The notes: generated from the letters alone by a model not told the origin. DNA of 64,000 nt from an uncultured Synechococcus sp. (GCA_937911865.1 CALDSK010000096.1:1-64000), one strand, 5' to 3'. Shown: positions 26,255-36,828, counted from the first letter of the stretch. Program-made: numbers and translations.

Positions 26255-27196
26255 CTACCAGTTTAACCAGCTTCCAGCCGGTGTTTTGGCAGGGTTTGAA
26301 GAGCCAGGCTGAGACTGCTTATCAGACCGCCTATTAGACTGTCCATTAGATTGGTTGAGCAAAGGGCGATTTTCTAACAATGACTGATAAGTCGGGTTGG
26401 CTGCCCATCGAGATATCTCTCTAGCCCTTAGAACTGGAACAGGGTGGCTCAATTCATCCGTCTTGAGGCGCTTTAGCATTTCGCCCATCTCTGTCTCGCT
26501 GATAGCGTCGTATGAGTTGGCCTGTTCGATAAAAGCATCCAGGTTGAGCTGCGGAGAAAGGGTAGGAGAGCCACCAGATAGCTTCATTAAAACAGAGGCA
26601 ACGGTACGGGCATCTTGCGTGGCCAAAAGGGCAGCGCGATCGCACGTAAATTCAGCACATCTCACCCACTCCATAATTTGAGATTGCCAGCCCTGCATAA
26701 GTACCGAGCCAAAAGGCAGCTGACTGGTTGCCAATGTCAATAGATTCGCCAGCGTCAAATACACGCCGTGGTCGCACTTCAAATGACCGAGCTCGTGACC
26801 GATCACCGCCTGCAGCTCAGCCTCATTCAACAGCTCAATTAAGGAAGTATGCACCACGACAAAGGGCTGCTTTCCTCGCATTGCAAACGTGTAGGCATTG
26901 GGCACCGGGTGCTGCTTGATGTAAAGCTGTGGCACCTCCAAATCAAGGACACGGCAGGCTTCGACCAGCAAGCCATAGATGTTAGGTAGCTGGGTTGGCC
27001 CCACCAGAACGCTGGCCGCAATGTTCTCCAAATAAAAGAATTGCTCTCCCATCGGGCCTAGTAGGCTACGGATAGCAACATCCAGGCCGGGTAGCTGCTT
27101 GAGGGTCTGCGTTGCCTGCCGATCGAGTGGATGGCGAAAGTGGTCAGCATTCAGGCCAATAAGCAGTGTTTTTGCAGCGGACCCATTATCAGCCAT
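26255..27196 (-). CDS. M48-family zinc metalloprotease
   Basis: 313 residues. The zinc site HELGH (His134, Glu135, His138) lies in VIGHELGHLKCDHG, with the third ligand in the CAEFTCDRAAL segment (EFTCDR). Only weak hydrophobic segments are seen (TLANLLTLATSQLPFGSVLM), so it may be cytoplasmic or peripheral, unlike HtpX, which has clear transmembrane helices. The last ~40 residues are a Ser/Asn/Gln-rich tail. Likely role: protein quality control. Substrate unknown. Confidence 0.88.
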   Translation of the reverse strand: MADNGSAAKTLLIGLNADHFRHPLDRQATQTLKQLPGLDVAIRSLLGPMGEQFFYLENIAASVLVGPTQLPNIYGLLVEACRVLDLEVPQLYIKQHPVPNAYTFAMRGKQPFVVVHTSLIELLNEAELQAVIGHELGHLKCDHGVYLTLANLLTLATSQLPFGSVLMQGWQSQIMEWVRCAEFTCDRAALLATQDARTVASVLMKLSGGSPTLSPQLNLDAFIEQANSYDAISETEMGEMLKRLKTDELSHPVPVLRAREISRWAANPTYQSLLENRPLLNQSNGQSNRRSDKQSQPGSSNPAKTPAGSWLNW

Positions 27197-27288
27197 AGCA
27201 GTTTGTGCAATTCAGCAAAATCATTGAGTAAACCCACAGTCACCAAAACGACAGGGGCCTATGTATCTTCAGTATAGCGAGATACACA

Positions 27289-27314
27289 GGCACCCATGAG
27301 TGGCACCCATGAGT
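27289..27314. repeat. 13-bp tandem duplication
   Basis: GGCACCCATGAGT twice in a row, between the M48 protease start and the murA stop. Confidence 0.9.
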
Positions 27315-27382
27315 GGCCTCAGCAATTTGCACTAGCCGCCTGTAAGCAGACTTACAAGCAGGCTCATACGGCCGAACGTCAG

Positions 27383-28783
27383 CTAGTTTGCTGCCGAAAC
27401 AGCTTGGCTATCAGTAACAGTACTTGGCGTGGGCTGAGCAGCGCTATCTGCTTCACTGAGCGGAACGCGCTGAAGACGAGCCCCCACATTACGCAGCTTT
27501 TCTTCAAATTTTTCATAACCCCGGTCTAGATGGTGCAGGCCATAGAGCGTCGTTTTGCCGGTGGCAGCAAGACCTGCGATCGCCAACGCCGCAGAAGCGC
27601 GCAAGTCACTTCCTGTAACCGGCGCACCCGATAGTTGGGCAACACCACGCACAATAGCGCTGTCCCCTTTCACCTTAATATCTGCGCCCATTCGATTGAA
27701 TTCAGCGACATGCTGTAAACGATTTTCAAATACCGTTTCAGTCACCATGCTGTTACCTTCAGCCAGCGTTAGTAGCGCCATAAACTGAGCCTGCATATCT
27801 GTAGGGAAACCGGGATAGGGCAGCGTTTGAATGTCGGTTGCAACAACCCGCTCTCCTGGCGATATCCGAATATTGTTACCGTCTTCTAGTTCTACAGTTG
27901 AGCCTGTTTCACGCAGCTTAGAGAGCAAAGGCGCAAGGTGATCGGGATCCACCGGCCCTACCGTAATTTCAGAACGCGTCAGCGCCCCGGCAACGAGGTA
28001 AGTCCCTGCTTCAATCCGGTCTGGAATAATGCTGTAGTCCGTCGCGTAAAGGCTAGGCACACCCGTAATCGTGATTGCACTCGTCCCCGCGCCGCGAATC
28101 TTAGCACCCATGGCCCGGCAGAAGTTGGCCAAGTCCACCACTTCAGGCTCTTTGGCCGCATTTTCAATCACGGTTTCACCCTCAGCTAGGGTCGCCGCCA
28201 TCATTAAGGTTTCAGTGGCACCGACGCTGGGGTAGTCCAAGTAAATTTTGGCCCCTTTCAGCTTGCCACGAGCACCGGGGACATAGGCATGAACAACGCC
28301 GTGATCCATATGGACATGTGCACCCAAGGCCTGCAAACCACGAATATGTAGCTCTACCGGACGCGCGCCAATTGCGCAGCCGCCGGGAAGAGGGACTCGG
28401 GCAACGCCCAGACGAGCCAGCAGCGGCCCAATCACAAAAAAGCTTGCTCTTAGCTTACTAACAATGTCGTAGGGGGCTTTTGAGTGGCTGACGTGGCTAC
28501 CGTCAATATCTAAAGTATCGCCATTGCGATCAACGCTGAGGCCAAGAGCTTCCAACACGCTCGTCATCCGCCCAATGTCCATCAGGTCAGGGATGTTACG
28601 AATACGACAGGTTTGAGAACATAGCAGCGCGCCACCGAGCACAACGAGAGCAGAGTTCTTCGCACCGCTGACAGGGATGTGACCGCTCAGTGGAGTACCG
28701 CCCCAAATTTCGATAACAGATTCTGGTGGATTTTGAATGGACTGAGTAGACGAACGAGGAGTGGTGATGGGAGTGGCCTCCAT
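27383..28783 (-). CDS. murA: UDP-N-acetylglucosamine 1-carboxyvinyltransferase
   Basis: First committed step of peptidoglycan synthesis: transfers enolpyruvate from PEP to UDP-GlcNAc. 466 residues from ATG at 28783, with ~24 extra N-terminal residues before the conserved core. Visible: Lys42-Asn43 in SGAKNSALV, and the PEP-reactive Cys136 in [14 protein letters not shown] (the fosfomycin target), plus the Asp of [12 protein letters not shown] Ser/Thr/Ala-rich tail of ~20 residues extends past the usual end. Confidence 0.96.
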   Translation of the reverse strand: MEATPITTPRSSTQSIQNPPESVIEIWGGTPLSGHIPVSGAKNSALVVLGGALLCSQTCRIRNIPDLMDIGRMTSVLEALGLSVDRNGDTLDIDGSHVSHSKAPYDIVSKLRASFFVIGPLLARLGVARVPLPGGCAIGARPVELHIRGLQALGAHVHMDHGVVHAYVPGARGKLKGAKIYLDYPSVGATETLMMAATLAEGETVIENAAKEPEVVDLANFCRAMGAKIRGAGTSAITITGVPSLYATDYSIIPDRIEAGTYLVAGALTRSEITVGPVDPDHLAPLLSKLRETGSTVELEDGNNIRISPGERVVATDIQTLPYPGFPTDMQAQFMALLTLAEGNSMVTETVFENRLQHVAEFNRMGADIKVKGDSAIVRGVAQLSGAPVTGSDLRASAALAIAGLAATGKTTLYGLHHLDRGYEKFEEKLRNVGARLQRVPLSEADSAAQPTPSTVTDSQAVSAAN

Positions 28784-29035
28784 AAATCAAAAATGCTCAG
28801 GATAATTTGGTATGTACTTTACCCGAAACTTACAAATTTCTCTCATGTGTACCGAACAATTTGGGTGGTATCTAGCACGATTTTCAATCTTTTAGCAGAT
28901 GAAAATACGTAAATTAATTAAAGCAGCAAATATTTAAAGGTCTAGCAGTATTGACGGATGTGGCAGACTGCTAGATTATTATTAATCGCAGGTAATAGTC
29001 ACAGTGGTTGAAGACGAAGCCGTTTTTGCGCTGCT

Positions 29036-29065
29036 TGTTTCTTCACTGGCTGTTTCTTCACTGGC
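29036..29065. repeat. 15-bp tandem duplication abutting a tRNA 5' end
   Basis: TGTTTCTTCACTGGC at 29036-29050 and 29051-29065. The second copy includes the first two bases of the tRNA-Leu gene. Confidence 0.9.
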
Positions 29066-29147
29066 GGGACTGGCGAAATTGGTAGACGCGCTAGATTCAG
29101 ATTCTAGTGTTCGCAAGGACTTCCGGGTTCAAGTCCCGGGTTCCGCA
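29064..29147 (+). tRNA. tRNA-Leu (CAG)
   Basis: Acceptor GCGGGAC pairs with GTTCCGC (one G-T), followed by discriminator A. Anticodon stem-loop CTAGA-TTCAGAT-TCTAG gives CAG. Long variable arm and T arm CCGGGTTCAAGTCCCGG. No encoded CCA. Followed by a strong terminator. Confidence 0.95.
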
Positions 29148-29178
29148 TCAACATGATAAACGTCATAAATCTACGCAG

Positions 29179-29218
29179 TTGACCCTTCAGTTTTAAGCGA
29201 ACTGAAGGGTCAATTTTT
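29179..29218 (+). terminator. Rho-independent terminator of tRNA-Leu(CAG)
   Basis: TTGACCCTTCAGTT (29179-29192) pairs perfectly with 29200-29213 and is followed by TTTTT. Confidence 0.92.
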
Positions 29219-29432
29219 CGTGCTCTCAAAACTCCGTAACATTGTTTTCTCCGAATCCGGAAGCTTTTTGAAACACATCAAAACTTTCTATCGATGCGTA
29301 CAATTACTCAACTAATTCGATATCAATCATAAATTAGCTTATTTTCAGAAAAATCAGGCACATAAATTTACTCTGCGGTACTCTTTTGAGTTCTATGTCT
29401 CTCTTGCTCTATTTTTTTCTTAATTAGTCGAT

Positions 29433-30227
29433 ATGTTGACGAGTTTACAGAATTCGACGGTCAAACAACTTCGTAAGCTACAGCAGCCTAAGGAACGAAA
29501 AAAGCAGGCAGTGCTTTTACTAGAGGGGACTCACCTGATTGAGGCGGCTTGCGAGGTGAATTACCCTTTGCGAGTGCTCTGCTATACAGAAAGCTGGCAG
29601 CAGCGGCATCTAGATGTTTACGGGCAGGCGATCGCACAGGCAGAGCGAGCAGAGCTAGTCTCCCCCGAAGTGCTCAAATCTATTGCTAGCACCGTTACCC
29701 CCGATGGCGTTATTGCGATCGCACCACGTAGAAATGTGTGGGAAGCACTCTCTAGCCAACCAAAAGACGAGGTGAGCCTGGGCGTAATGCTCGAAACGCT
29801 GCAAGATCCTGGCAACTTAGGCACGATTATTCGTACAGCAGCAGCAGCAGGCTGTGAAGGTCTTTGGCTCAGTGAAGACAGCGTGGACTTGGGTCATCCT
29901 AAAGTCCTTAGAGCGTCGGTGGGGCAGTGGTTTAGGCAGCCTATGACATCCATAAATATCGTGGAACAAGCAGCCCAGTTTAAGGAAAGGGGCATGCAGG
30001 TTGTAGCGACCACAGCAGCGGCAGAGCTGGACTATTGGCAATTAGACCTAACGCAGCCAACGGTGTTTGTAATGGGCAACGAAGGGGCTGGACTTTCTGA
30101 TGAGCTAATGGACTGTGCCTCTGTAGCGGTGAAGATTCCGGTAGCGGCAGCAGTGGAGTCGCTGAACGTAGCGGTTTCAACCGCGCTGCTGCTTTATGAG
30201 GCAAAGCGTCAGCGAAATCTGATGTAG
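29433..30227 (+). CDS. SpoU/TrmH-family RNA 2'-O-methyltransferase
   Basis: 264 residues. N-terminal substrate-binding domain (~1-100), then the SPOUT knot with its three motifs: LETLQDPGNLGTIIRTA, VFVMGNEGAGLSDEL and IPVAAAVESLNVAVSTALLL. It methylates ribose in tRNA or, more likely given its N-terminal domain, 23S rRNA using SAM. The exact target cannot be told from sequence. The upstream 29219-29432 region holds nothing recognised. Confidence 0.92.
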   Translation: MLTSLQNSTVKQLRKLQQPKERKKQAVLLLEGTHLIEAACEVNYPLRVLCYTESWQQRHLDVYGQAIAQAERAELVSPEVLKSIASTVTPDGVIAIAPRRNVWEALSSQPKDEVSLGVMLETLQDPGNLGTIIRTAAAAGCEGLWLSEDSVDLGHPKVLRASVGQWFRQPMTSINIVEQAAQFKERGMQVVATTAAAELDYWQLDLTQPTVFVMGNEGAGLSDELMDCASVAVKIPVAAAVESLNVAVSTALLLYEAKRQRNLM

Positions 30228-30237
30228 GTTGCGCAGA

Positions 30238-30265
30238 TGAAATCACGTTTGTGAAATCACATCCG
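30238..30265. repeat. 14-bp imperfect tandem duplication
   Basis: TGAAATCACGTTTG followed by TGAAATCACATCCG, ten bases after the methyltransferase stop. Confidence 0.75.
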
Positions 30266-30373
30266 TAAAAACACGGGGGCAAATTCTCCGAAATTTGTAT
30301 GAGTAGCTTGTATTTCTGAGTTGGGTGCTGTTTTACACAACAATCGCTAAAGCACAAACCAATTTAATTAGCT

Positions 30374-31060
30374 ATGAAGACTTTTTCCTCTGTTGTTACC
30401 CTGCTGGTTTCTATCGGTGCGATCGCCCTTAGCGGCCTTACCTTCTTCAAGGTCTCAACCCTCGAAAAACAGCTTCCAGAACAAATTGCCCTCGCTGTTG
30501 AAGAAACGCTTGCAGCTTCATCTTTTGCAGAGCTCGACACAGCAGAGACATTAATAAATACCAGCACGGACTCAGAAAACAGTGCAGCCCTGTCATCAGA
30601 AACCGCGACGGATGAAGAGGCCGCCAGCAATGACACTGATAATCCATCTGACAGTCCATCTGCGGCGAGTGAACCACTAGTCTCCACACTGGCTCATCAG
30701 GATTCAGTCCAGATAGAGATAGTTTCCGTGCAGCGCCTATCCGATGCAGAGAGCGGGGGAAAAGGGATTGTTAATGTCAACCTTCGAGTGAAGCGGGCCG
30801 ATAACTGGGAAGAGATAGAGCAGAACGGTGGACCTAGCAGTTTCTATCTCAGCGGAACGAAAGGACGAAATGCTAAAACCAACGCTGTCTACACCGTTCC
30901 ATCTAGTCGGTACACAGACTCCCAACCGATGAGCAAACTCTCTTCTGAGGTTTGGTCTGATGCCTATTTCTGGCTAAGAAATGTCCCTGAAGATTTACAA
31001 GAACTCGATATCGTCTTCCGTGATACCGCTATCATTGAGGGCGTTCCTATCTCCGATTAG
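30374..31060 (+). CDS. Hypothetical membrane-anchored or exported protein
   Basis: 228 residues. A hydrophobic N-terminal segment (~6-25, VVTLLVSIGAIALSGLTFF) is followed by a short coiled region, an acidic Ser/Thr/Asp-rich linker (~50-105) and a compact C-terminal domain (~110-228) that looks beta-rich, with VQIEIVSVQRL and IVNVNLRVKRA strands. The layout resembles secreted beta-sandwich proteins of the DUF4352 kind, but I cannot assign it. Confidence 0.65.
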   Translation: MKTFSSVVTLLVSIGAIALSGLTFFKVSTLEKQLPEQIALAVEETLAASSFAELDTAETLINTSTDSENSAALSSETATDEEAASNDTDNPSDSPSAASEPLVSTLAHQDSVQIEIVSVQRLSDAESGGKGIVNVNLRVKRADNWEEIEQNGGPSSFYLSGTKGRNAKTNAVYTVPSSRYTDSQPMSKLSSEVWSDAYFWLRNVPEDLQELDIVFRDTAIIEGVPISD

Positions 31061-31124
31061 ATTCAGTTTGAGTTAGCTTTTCCGCATTTCTGATTAGTGA
31101 GTTTTAGCAGCAGATCAAGATAGG

Positions 31125-31136
31125 TCGGTTAACCGA
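31125..31136. promoter_or_regulatory. 12-bp palindrome upstream of lpdA
   Basis: TCGGTTAACCGA, a perfect palindrome 89 bp before the lpdA start. The same core, extended to 14 bp, recurs upstream of sds at 62124. Confidence 0.35.
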
Positions 31137-31184
31137 AAGTTCAGCCGAGTTGTGTAAAGTTACCGCTCTAGTTGAAAATGGAGT

Positions 31185-31212
31185 GTAGAACTTCACAAGT
31201 AGAACTTCACAA
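31185..31212. repeat. 14-bp tandem duplication in lpdA leader
   Basis: GTAGAACTTCACAA occurs twice head to tail just upstream of the ribosome binding site. Confidence 0.92.
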
Positions 31213-31224
31213 CCGGAGAGAGCT

Positions 31225-32658
31225 TTGGACGCAGCATTTGATTACGACTTGGTGATTATCGGCGCGGGTGTAGGCGGACATGGCGCTGCCCTACACGCGG
31301 TACAGCGCGGGCTCAAAACAGCCATTATCGAAGCTGGCGATATGGGCGGCACCTGCGTGAATCGAGGCTGCATTCCCTCTAAGGCACTGCTGGCAGCGTC
31401 AGGAAAGGTGCGCGAAATGCGAGCCGAGCCGCACTTGAAGGCAATGGGCATCAGCCTAACTAGCGTTGGGTTTGATCGCGCTGGTATTGCAGACCATGCC
31501 AAGAACCTCGTCAACAAAATTCAAGGCGACCTGACCAACAGTTTGACTCGATTAGGCGTAGAAACCATTCGCGGCTGGGGCAAAATTGCCGGTAGCCAAA
31601 AGGTTTCTATTAAAGGCGAAAGTGGTACTCGCACCATTACGGCCAAAGACATTATTCTGTCGCCTGGCTCTATCCCCTTTGTGCCTAGGGGCATTGAGAC
31701 CGACGGCAAAACCGTCTACACCAGCGACGAAGCCATTCGCCTTGATTGGTTGCCCGAGTGGGTCGCCATTATTGGCAGCGGTTACATTGGCCTGGAGTTC
31801 TCAGATGTTTACACTGCGCTGGGCTCTGAGGTCACCATGATTGAGGCGATGGACCAGCTTATGCCCACGTTTGATCCTGATATTGCCAAACAAGCTGAGC
31901 GCGTATTAATTAAGCCTCGCGACATTGAGACTAAGGTGGGGCTATGGGCAACAAAGATCACCCCTGGTTCGCCGGTGGTGATTGAGCTGAGCGATCCAGA
32001 AACCAAGGAAGTGGTAGAAACCCTAGAAGTAGATGCCTGCCTCGTCGCAACAGGCAGAATTCCGGCGACGAAGAACCTTGACTTAAACATGGTGGCCGTT
32101 GAGACCGATCGCCGCGGCTTTATTCCGGTCGATGAGAACTTAGCCGTGCTACGAGATGGTAAACCCGTTCCGCATCTATATGCCATTGGTGATGCTAACG
32201 GCAAAATGATGCTGGCACACTCGGCTTCCGCGCAGGGAATTGTCGCGGTGGACAACATCTGTGGCGATTCGCGCACAGTTGATTACAACGCCATCCCCGC
32301 AGCCGCATTTACCCATCCAGAAGTGAGCTTCGTGGGCATGACCGAGCCAGCGGCAAAAGAAAAAGCTAAGGCAGAAGGCTACGAGATTGCCTCTGTGCGC
32401 AGCTACTTTAAGGCGAACTCTAAGGCCCTAGCTGAAGGAGAAACCGATGGTCTAGCAAAAGTTATTTACCGCAAGGACACAGGCGAAGTGATGGGGGCAC
32501 ATATTATTGGCCTGCACGCGGCAGATCTCATTCAGGAGGCAGCGAATGCGATCGCCCAAAAACAATCCGTCACCGAGCTCTCTAAATTTGTTCACACCCA
32601 TCCAACGCTTTCTGAAGTCTTAGACGAAGCGTATAAGCGGGCAAAGGTTACGGCGTAG
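31225..32658 (+). CDS. lpdA: Dihydrolipoyl dehydrogenase (E3)
   Basis: FAD-dependent E3 of pyruvate dehydrogenase and/or the glycine cleavage system. 477 residues from a TTG at 31225 with CGGAGAG upstream. Landmarks: FAD motif [17 protein letters not shown], redox disulfide Cys44/Cys49 in [16 protein letters not shown]-binding [15 protein letters not shown], and C-terminal His-Glu in HPTLSE. The [11 protein letters not shown] form is typical of cyanobacterial/plastid E3. Confidence 0.95.
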   Translation: MDAAFDYDLVIIGAGVGGHGAALHAVQRGLKTAIIEAGDMGGTCVNRGCIPSKALLAASGKVREMRAEPHLKAMGISLTSVGFDRAGIADHAKNLVNKIQGDLTNSLTRLGVETIRGWGKIAGSQKVSIKGESGTRTITAKDIILSPGSIPFVPRGIETDGKTVYTSDEAIRLDWLPEWVAIIGSGYIGLEFSDVYTALGSEVTMIEAMDQLMPTFDPDIAKQAERVLIKPRDIETKVGLWATKITPGSPVVIELSDPETKEVVETLEVDACLVATGRIPATKNLDLNMVAVETDRRGFIPVDENLAVLRDGKPVPHLYAIGDANGKMMLAHSASAQGIVAVDNICGDSRTVDYNAIPAAAFTHPEVSFVGMTEPAAKEKAKAEGYEIASVRSYFKANSKALAEGETDGLAKVIYRKDTGEVMGAHIIGLHAADLIQEAANAIAQKQSVTELSKFVHTHPTLSEVLDEAYKRAKVTA

Positions 32659-32687
32659 TAGGAAACGAACACTTCTCCATTCACACG

Positions 32688-32721
32688 TCATCACTCGTCG
32701 TTTTTCATCACTCATCGTTTA
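32688..32721. repeat. 17-bp tandem duplication ending at the trpC start
   Basis: TCATCACTCGTCGTTTT is followed by TCATCACTCATCGTTTA. The last base of copy two is the A of the trpC ATG. Confidence 0.85.
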
Positions 32722-33611
32722 TGGAAATCCGCCGCCGGCCGCCGACTACCCCAATTTCTGTCTCCAGCCTTGAGTACCAAATTAAGGTGCCTGATGGAGA
32801 GCCGCGCAACATTTTAGAAAAGATTGTGTGGCACAAGGAAACAGAAGTCGCCCGGCTGCGAGCAAAAATGCCGCTACAGAAGCTTCAGCGGCAGATTCAG
32901 GCTCTGCCGCCAACCAAGGGATTTACAGCGGCCCTGCGCGCTCAAGCGACAGAGCAAGCACCCGCGCTGATTGCAGAAGTTAAGAAGGCCTCACCCAGCA
33001 AAGGGGTAATTCGTGAAGATTTTGATCCGGTTGCGATCGCTAGGTCATATGCATCTGGCGGTGCGACCTGCCTTTCTGTACTCACCGACGAAGCATTTTT
33101 TCAGGGCAGCTTTACCTATCTCAGCCAAATTCGCCAGGCCGTAGACCTGCCGCTACTCTGTAAGGAATTTATTATCTATCCCTATCAGATTTACCAGGCC
33201 CGGCTAGCAGGAGCCGATGCGATTTTATTAATTGCAGCTATTTTGAGCGATGAAGACATCCGGTACTTTGTCAAAATTGCGAAGGCTCTAGGGCTTGACG
33301 CACTGGTGGAAACACACACGGTTGAAGAGTTTGAACGAGTGGTCGCCACTGAAGGCGTAACGCTTATTGGTGTGAACAATCGCAACTTGGAAGACTTTAC
33401 GGTAAGCCTGGACACCACACAGAAAGTTGTAGAGCAGTTTGGAGATGCGATCGCCCAAAAGCAAATTCTTCTAGTCGGTGAATCTGGCATTCACACGCCC
33501 GAAGACGTCAAAACTGTTACCAGCGCGGGTGCACAGGCTATTCTGGTCGGCGAATCTTTAGTCAAACAGCCCGATCCCGGCGCGGCTATCGGCAATCTGC
33601 TTGGCCGCTAA
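32721..33611 (+). CDS. trpC: Indole-3-glycerol phosphate synthase
   Basis: TIM-barrel enzyme closing the indole ring in tryptophan synthesis. 296 residues from ATG at 32721, with a ~25-residue N-terminal extension common in cyanobacteria. Signatures: [13 protein letters not shown], the catalytic [16 protein letters not shown] segment, [31 protein letters not shown] and ILVGESLVK. It lies 62 bp downstream of lpdA in the same direction. Confidence 0.96.
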   Translation: MEIRRRPPTTPISVSSLEYQIKVPDGEPRNILEKIVWHKETEVARLRAKMPLQKLQRQIQALPPTKGFTAALRAQATEQAPALIAEVKKASPSKGVIREDFDPVAIARSYASGGATCLSVLTDEAFFQGSFTYLSQIRQAVDLPLLCKEFIIYPYQIYQARLAGADAILLIAAILSDEDIRYFVKIAKALGLDALVETHTVEEFERVVATEGVTLIGVNNRNLEDFTVSLDTTQKVVEQFGDAIAQKQILLVGESGIHTPEDVKTVTSAGAQAILVGESLVKQPDPGAAIGNLLGR

Positions 33612-33699
33612 TTGATACTCAATCCACTGCTAAAAACATCCCCATCGGTGTTTATGCGGGGCTATACTAAGAAATGTATAGTCAGCAACAAAAGGCCGC

Positions 33700-35346
33700 A
33701 TGAGTCGCAAGAAAGCCGTCATTATTGGGTCCGGGATCGGTGGGTTATCTTTAGGCATTCGCCTGCAAAGCTTAGGATTTGACACCACCATCTTTGAAAA
33801 GCTAGACGCGCCCGGTGGCCGCGCCTACGTTCGACGTGCAGAAGGCTTCGTCTTCGACATGGGCCCTACTGTGCTGACCGTACCTCATTTCATCGAAGAA
33901 CTCTTTTCGCTTGAATCAGGCAAAGCAGCCCTTGGCGAACCAGACTTTCCCAGCGAGGTAATGGATCCCGAAAATCGGATCAAGTCGGGCACCACAAGCG
34001 GTCCAGCCACTTCAAAATACGTCAACATCGTGCCGATTTTGCCCTTCTATCGTATCTACTTTGACGACGGCACCTACTTCGACTACGACGGTGATCCTGA
34101 AAGCACCCGCCGCCAGATCGAAGCAATCGAACCCGACGATCTAGAAGGCTACGAAAAGTTTCACGCCGCTGCCAAAGCCATCTTTGACCGAGGTTTTGTC
34201 GAGCTAGGCTACACCTACTTTGGCAACATCGGCGACATGCTAAAAGTCGCTCCCGACCTGATCAAGCTAGATGCTCTGCGCCCGCTGCTCTCCTTTGTCA
34301 AAGACTACTTTAAAAGCCCCAAGCTCCAGCAGGTCTTCAGCTTTGAGCCTCTACTCGTCGGCGGTAGCCCCTTGAGCGTACCGGCCATCTACGCCATGAT
34401 TCACTTCGTCGAAAAGACCTGGGGCATTCACTTCGCCATGGGCGGCACAGGTGAACTGGTCAAAGGCTTCGTCCGCAAATTTGAAGAACTCGGCGGTACC
34501 ATCCAGTACAACGCTGAAGTCTCCAAAATTGACGTAGAGGGCTCCCTATTTGGCAAAAAGACCGCCAAAGGAATCGAACTAAAAGACGGCAACTATCACG
34601 CCGCAGATCTAGTCGCCTCCAATGGAGACTACGCCAACACCTACATGAAGCTAATCGATTCAAAATATCGATTAATCAACCAGGACCTGAAGGTCAAACT
34701 CACCAGACAATCCATGTCCGTCCTGGTCATCTACTTCGGCTTCAAAGCCGACGGCCTCGAAGATCTCGACTTGCAGCATCACAACATCATTCTGGGCCCC
34801 CGCTACGAAGCACTGCTTAAAGAAATCTTCGACAAAAAAGTCCTCAGCCCTGACTTCTCCCAGTACCTGCACATTCCATCACTTACTGATCCCAGCATGG
34901 CACCGCCTGGACACCACGCGGCCTACACGCTCGTCCCCGTCCCCAACAACGGCGGCAACATCAACTGGGATATCGAGGGGCCCAAGCTCACCGACAAAGT
35001 CCTCACCTTCTTAGAAGAGCGCGGCTATATCCCCAATCTAAAAGAGCGCCTTGTCTACCAAAGCCACATCACCCCCGACTACTTCGAAGGCACTCTTAAC
35101 AGCTACCTTGGCAACGCTTTCGGCGTAGAACCCATCCTGATTCAGAGCGCCTTCTTCCGCCCTCACAACCAAAGCGAAGATATCCAAAACCTCTACCTAG
35201 TCGGCGCAAACACTCAACCTGGCGGCGGCACTCCTTCCGTCATGATGTGCGCCAAAATGACCGCTCGCGAAATCGCCAAAAACTTCGATGTCCCCCAAGA
35301 AATCGTCAATGGCGTTGCGACGACACCAGAAGTTGCCACAGTCTAA
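33700..35346 (+). CDS. crtI: CrtI-type carotenoid desaturase / phytoene desaturase-family oxidoreductase
   Basis: 548 residues, AAAGG before the ATG. N-terminal dinucleotide fold [16 protein letters not shown] with [10 protein letters not shown]-terminal signature [20 protein letters not shown] then QPGGGTPSV, the hallmark of the bacterial CrtI/CrtN group. In other organisms such enzymes desaturate phytoene or related polyenes at membranes using FAD. Most cyanobacteria instead use CrtP, CrtQ and CrtH, with Gloeobacter the known CrtI user, so a CrtI relative here is notable. It could act on another carotenoid (isomerase, ketolase or diapocarotene enzyme). Substrate is not decidable from sequence. 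Confidence 0.8.
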   Translation: MSRKKAVIIGSGIGGLSLGIRLQSLGFDTTIFEKLDAPGGRAYVRRAEGFVFDMGPTVLTVPHFIEELFSLESGKAALGEPDFPSEVMDPENRIKSGTTSGPATSKYVNIVPILPFYRIYFDDGTYFDYDGDPESTRRQIEAIEPDDLEGYEKFHAAAKAIFDRGFVELGYTYFGNIGDMLKVAPDLIKLDALRPLLSFVKDYFKSPKLQQVFSFEPLLVGGSPLSVPAIYAMIHFVEKTWGIHFAMGGTGELVKGFVRKFEELGGTIQYNAEVSKIDVEGSLFGKKTAKGIELKDGNYHAADLVASNGDYANTYMKLIDSKYRLINQDLKVKLTRQSMSVLVIYFGFKADGLEDLDLQHHNIILGPRYEALLKEIFDKKVLSPDFSQYLHIPSLTDPSMAPPGHHAAYTLVPVPNNGGNINWDIEGPKLTDKVLTFLEERGYIPNLKERLVYQSHITPDYFEGTLNSYLGNAFGVEPILIQSAFFRPHNQSEDIQNLYLVGANTQPGGGTPSVMMCAKMTAREIAKNFDVPQEIVNGVATTPEVATV

Positions 35347-35386
35347 AATCCGGGGGATAACTCTAGCATTTCTAGACTTATTGCTT

Positions 35387-35734
35387 TCATGGCAGTGGAT
35401 TTCCATCACGATCACGGATACGCTTTCCAGAGTGTATGTACCAGTGCAGGTGCCGCGCGGATTGATAGCTACCCACATTAGTGCCTACATGACAGCCACC
35501 CCATTGCGTAGAAAAATCAACGGCGAGCTTGTGTAACACACTCATTAGCTCGATCGCTAGGGCCGGATTCGCGGCCTCAGCCTCAGCGAGCGAACTAATG
35601 TGCTGCTTAGGTATCACAACGACATGATGCTCAAAAAATGGTGTGGTGTGGTGAAAAGCCAATAACTGCTCAGACTCATAGACTCGCTTAACTGACAAAT
35701 TTCCATGAATGACGTGCTTGCAATACCAATCCAT
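35387..35734 (-). CDS. HIT-family nucleotide-binding protein
   Basis: 115 residues. The histidine triad is intact as HLHWYIH, near residues 94-100. VVVIPKQHISSL is the preceding conserved strand-helix. HIT proteins hydrolyse nucleotide phosphoramidates or dinucleoside polyphosphates. Family and fold are certain, substrate is not. It converges with the CrtI-type gene 40 bp away. Confidence 0.92.
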   Translation of the reverse strand: MDWYCKHVIHGNLSVKRVYESEQLLAFHHTTPFFEHHVVVIPKQHISSLAEAEAANPALAIELMSVLHKLAVDFSTQWGGCHVGTNVGSYQSARHLHWYIHSGKRIRDRDGNPLP

Positions 35735-35827
35735 AACATTTTCACCGCTCAGCTCATTAATGGCTAATTACACAGCCTCTAGCAATACAACACGAGCTGG
35801 TAGCGCTATTCCTTAGAATTCATATAC

Positions 35828-35853
35828 TTAGAAGTAGACATTAGAAGTAGAAA
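35828..35853. repeat. 13-bp tandem duplication
   Basis: TTAGAAGTAGACA followed by TTAGAAGTAGAAA, upstream of the PSII S4 gene. Confidence 0.8.
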
Positions 35854-35889
35854 ACTCTGGCGACTCAGCGGATCTATCAGCGAATCTAA

Positions 35890-36669
35890 ATGCTCCCCAA
35901 AGAAGATATCCTCAAACACTCAGACAACAAAGAAGCCCTCTCCAAAATCATCGACCGCGCTGAACAAGCCATCCGCACCTGGGAACCCGTCGCCACAGAC
36001 TTCCTATCTCCGCCTGAGCTCTTCGAAGCCCAAAACGCCTTCAACCGCCTCACCGACATTCACACCCTCGCCAGCGGCGGCTATCCCCAAGCCGAACGCC
36101 AGCGCCTGCTCATCGCCTGCTCTGAGATTCCCCTAGACGCAACCCCCATTCCCCTAGCGGCTATCAGCATCGCCGGCAACTTCCTCTTCGACACCGCTAG
36201 CCACCGCGACTTTCTGGGCTCACTCCTCGGCACCGGCCTAGTGCGCGCCAAAGTCGGCGACATCATCGTCCTCGGCGAACGCGGGGCTCAAGCTATCGTC
36301 GTCCCAGAACTCGTTGAATTCCTCACTACGAGCCTTACCCAGGTTCGCTCCGTCCCCGTCAAAACCCAGCCGATGGAGATGAGCGAACTACGCGTACGAG
36401 AGCCTCGCCGCAAAGAAATCACCACCGTAGAAGCTTCTATGCGACTAGACGCTCTAGCCTCCGCTGGATTTGGCATGTCACGCAGCAAAATGGCCGACAT
36501 GATCACAGGCGGCGACGTCCGCGTGAACTGGAAACCGATCACCCAATCTAGCCACACCGTCCAGCCAGGCGACCTGATTGCTATCCGAGGAAAAGGGCGC
36601 TTAGAGATTGGAGAAATGAGTATTACCAAAAAGCAGCGCTATCGGGTGCAGCTAACGCGCTTAGTGTAA
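35890..36669 (+). CDS. Photosystem II S4-domain protein (YlmH-like)
   Basis: 259 residues. The N-terminal ~170 residues are the YlmH-type domain. An S4 RNA-binding domain follows at about residues 180-245, with MRLDALASAGFGMSRSKMAD, GGDVRVNW and VQPGDLIAIRGKGR. The full-length pattern matches the cyanobacterial/plant family annotated as photosystem II S4 domain protein. Function is unproven; RNA or ribosome binding is likely. Divergent from the HIT gene. Confidence 0.9.
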   Translation: MLPKEDILKHSDNKEALSKIIDRAEQAIRTWEPVATDFLSPPELFEAQNAFNRLTDIHTLASGGYPQAERQRLLIACSEIPLDATPIPLAAISIAGNFLFDTASHRDFLGSLLGTGLVRAKVGDIIVLGERGAQAIVVPELVEFLTTSLTQVRSVPVKTQPMEMSELRVREPRRKEITTVEASMRLDALASAGFGMSRSKMADMITGGDVRVNWKPITQSSHTVQPGDLIAIRGKGRLEIGEMSITKKQRYRVQLTRLV

Positions 36670-36828
36670 GGAAGGGGTATAAATAATCACGACAGAAAGC
36701 GACGTACACATACAATTTGTGTAGCTTTTGTATGTTTAATATTTTGCCTCTGTAAAATAGCCGGGTACCTGCGAGTTTCTACGTAGGAAGAAATAGTAAA
36801 GCCCCGCCAATTTTATTCAGTTCCTGCT

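Noticed and set aside
26055..26312. Plus-strand 85-residue ORF
   Set aside because: It overlaps the tRNA-Leu(CAA) gene and the end of the M48 protease gene in antisense, so it is spurious.
28941..28975. Terminator between murA and tRNA-Leu(CAG)
   Set aside because: TCTAGCAGT and ACTGCTAGA form a 9-bp stem but the loop is long, the following run is only ATTATTATT, and no plus-strand gene lies upstream to be terminated.
26078..29147. Genomic island bounded by the two tRNA-Leu genes
   Set aside because: No integrase, no direct repeat of a tRNA 3' end, and the genes between are core functions (M48 protease, murA).
33700..35346. Horizontal transfer of the CrtI-type gene argued from codon use
   Set aside because: Its preference for C-ending codons is shared with nearby vertical genes such as the PSII S4 gene and avtA, so codon use is not evidence.
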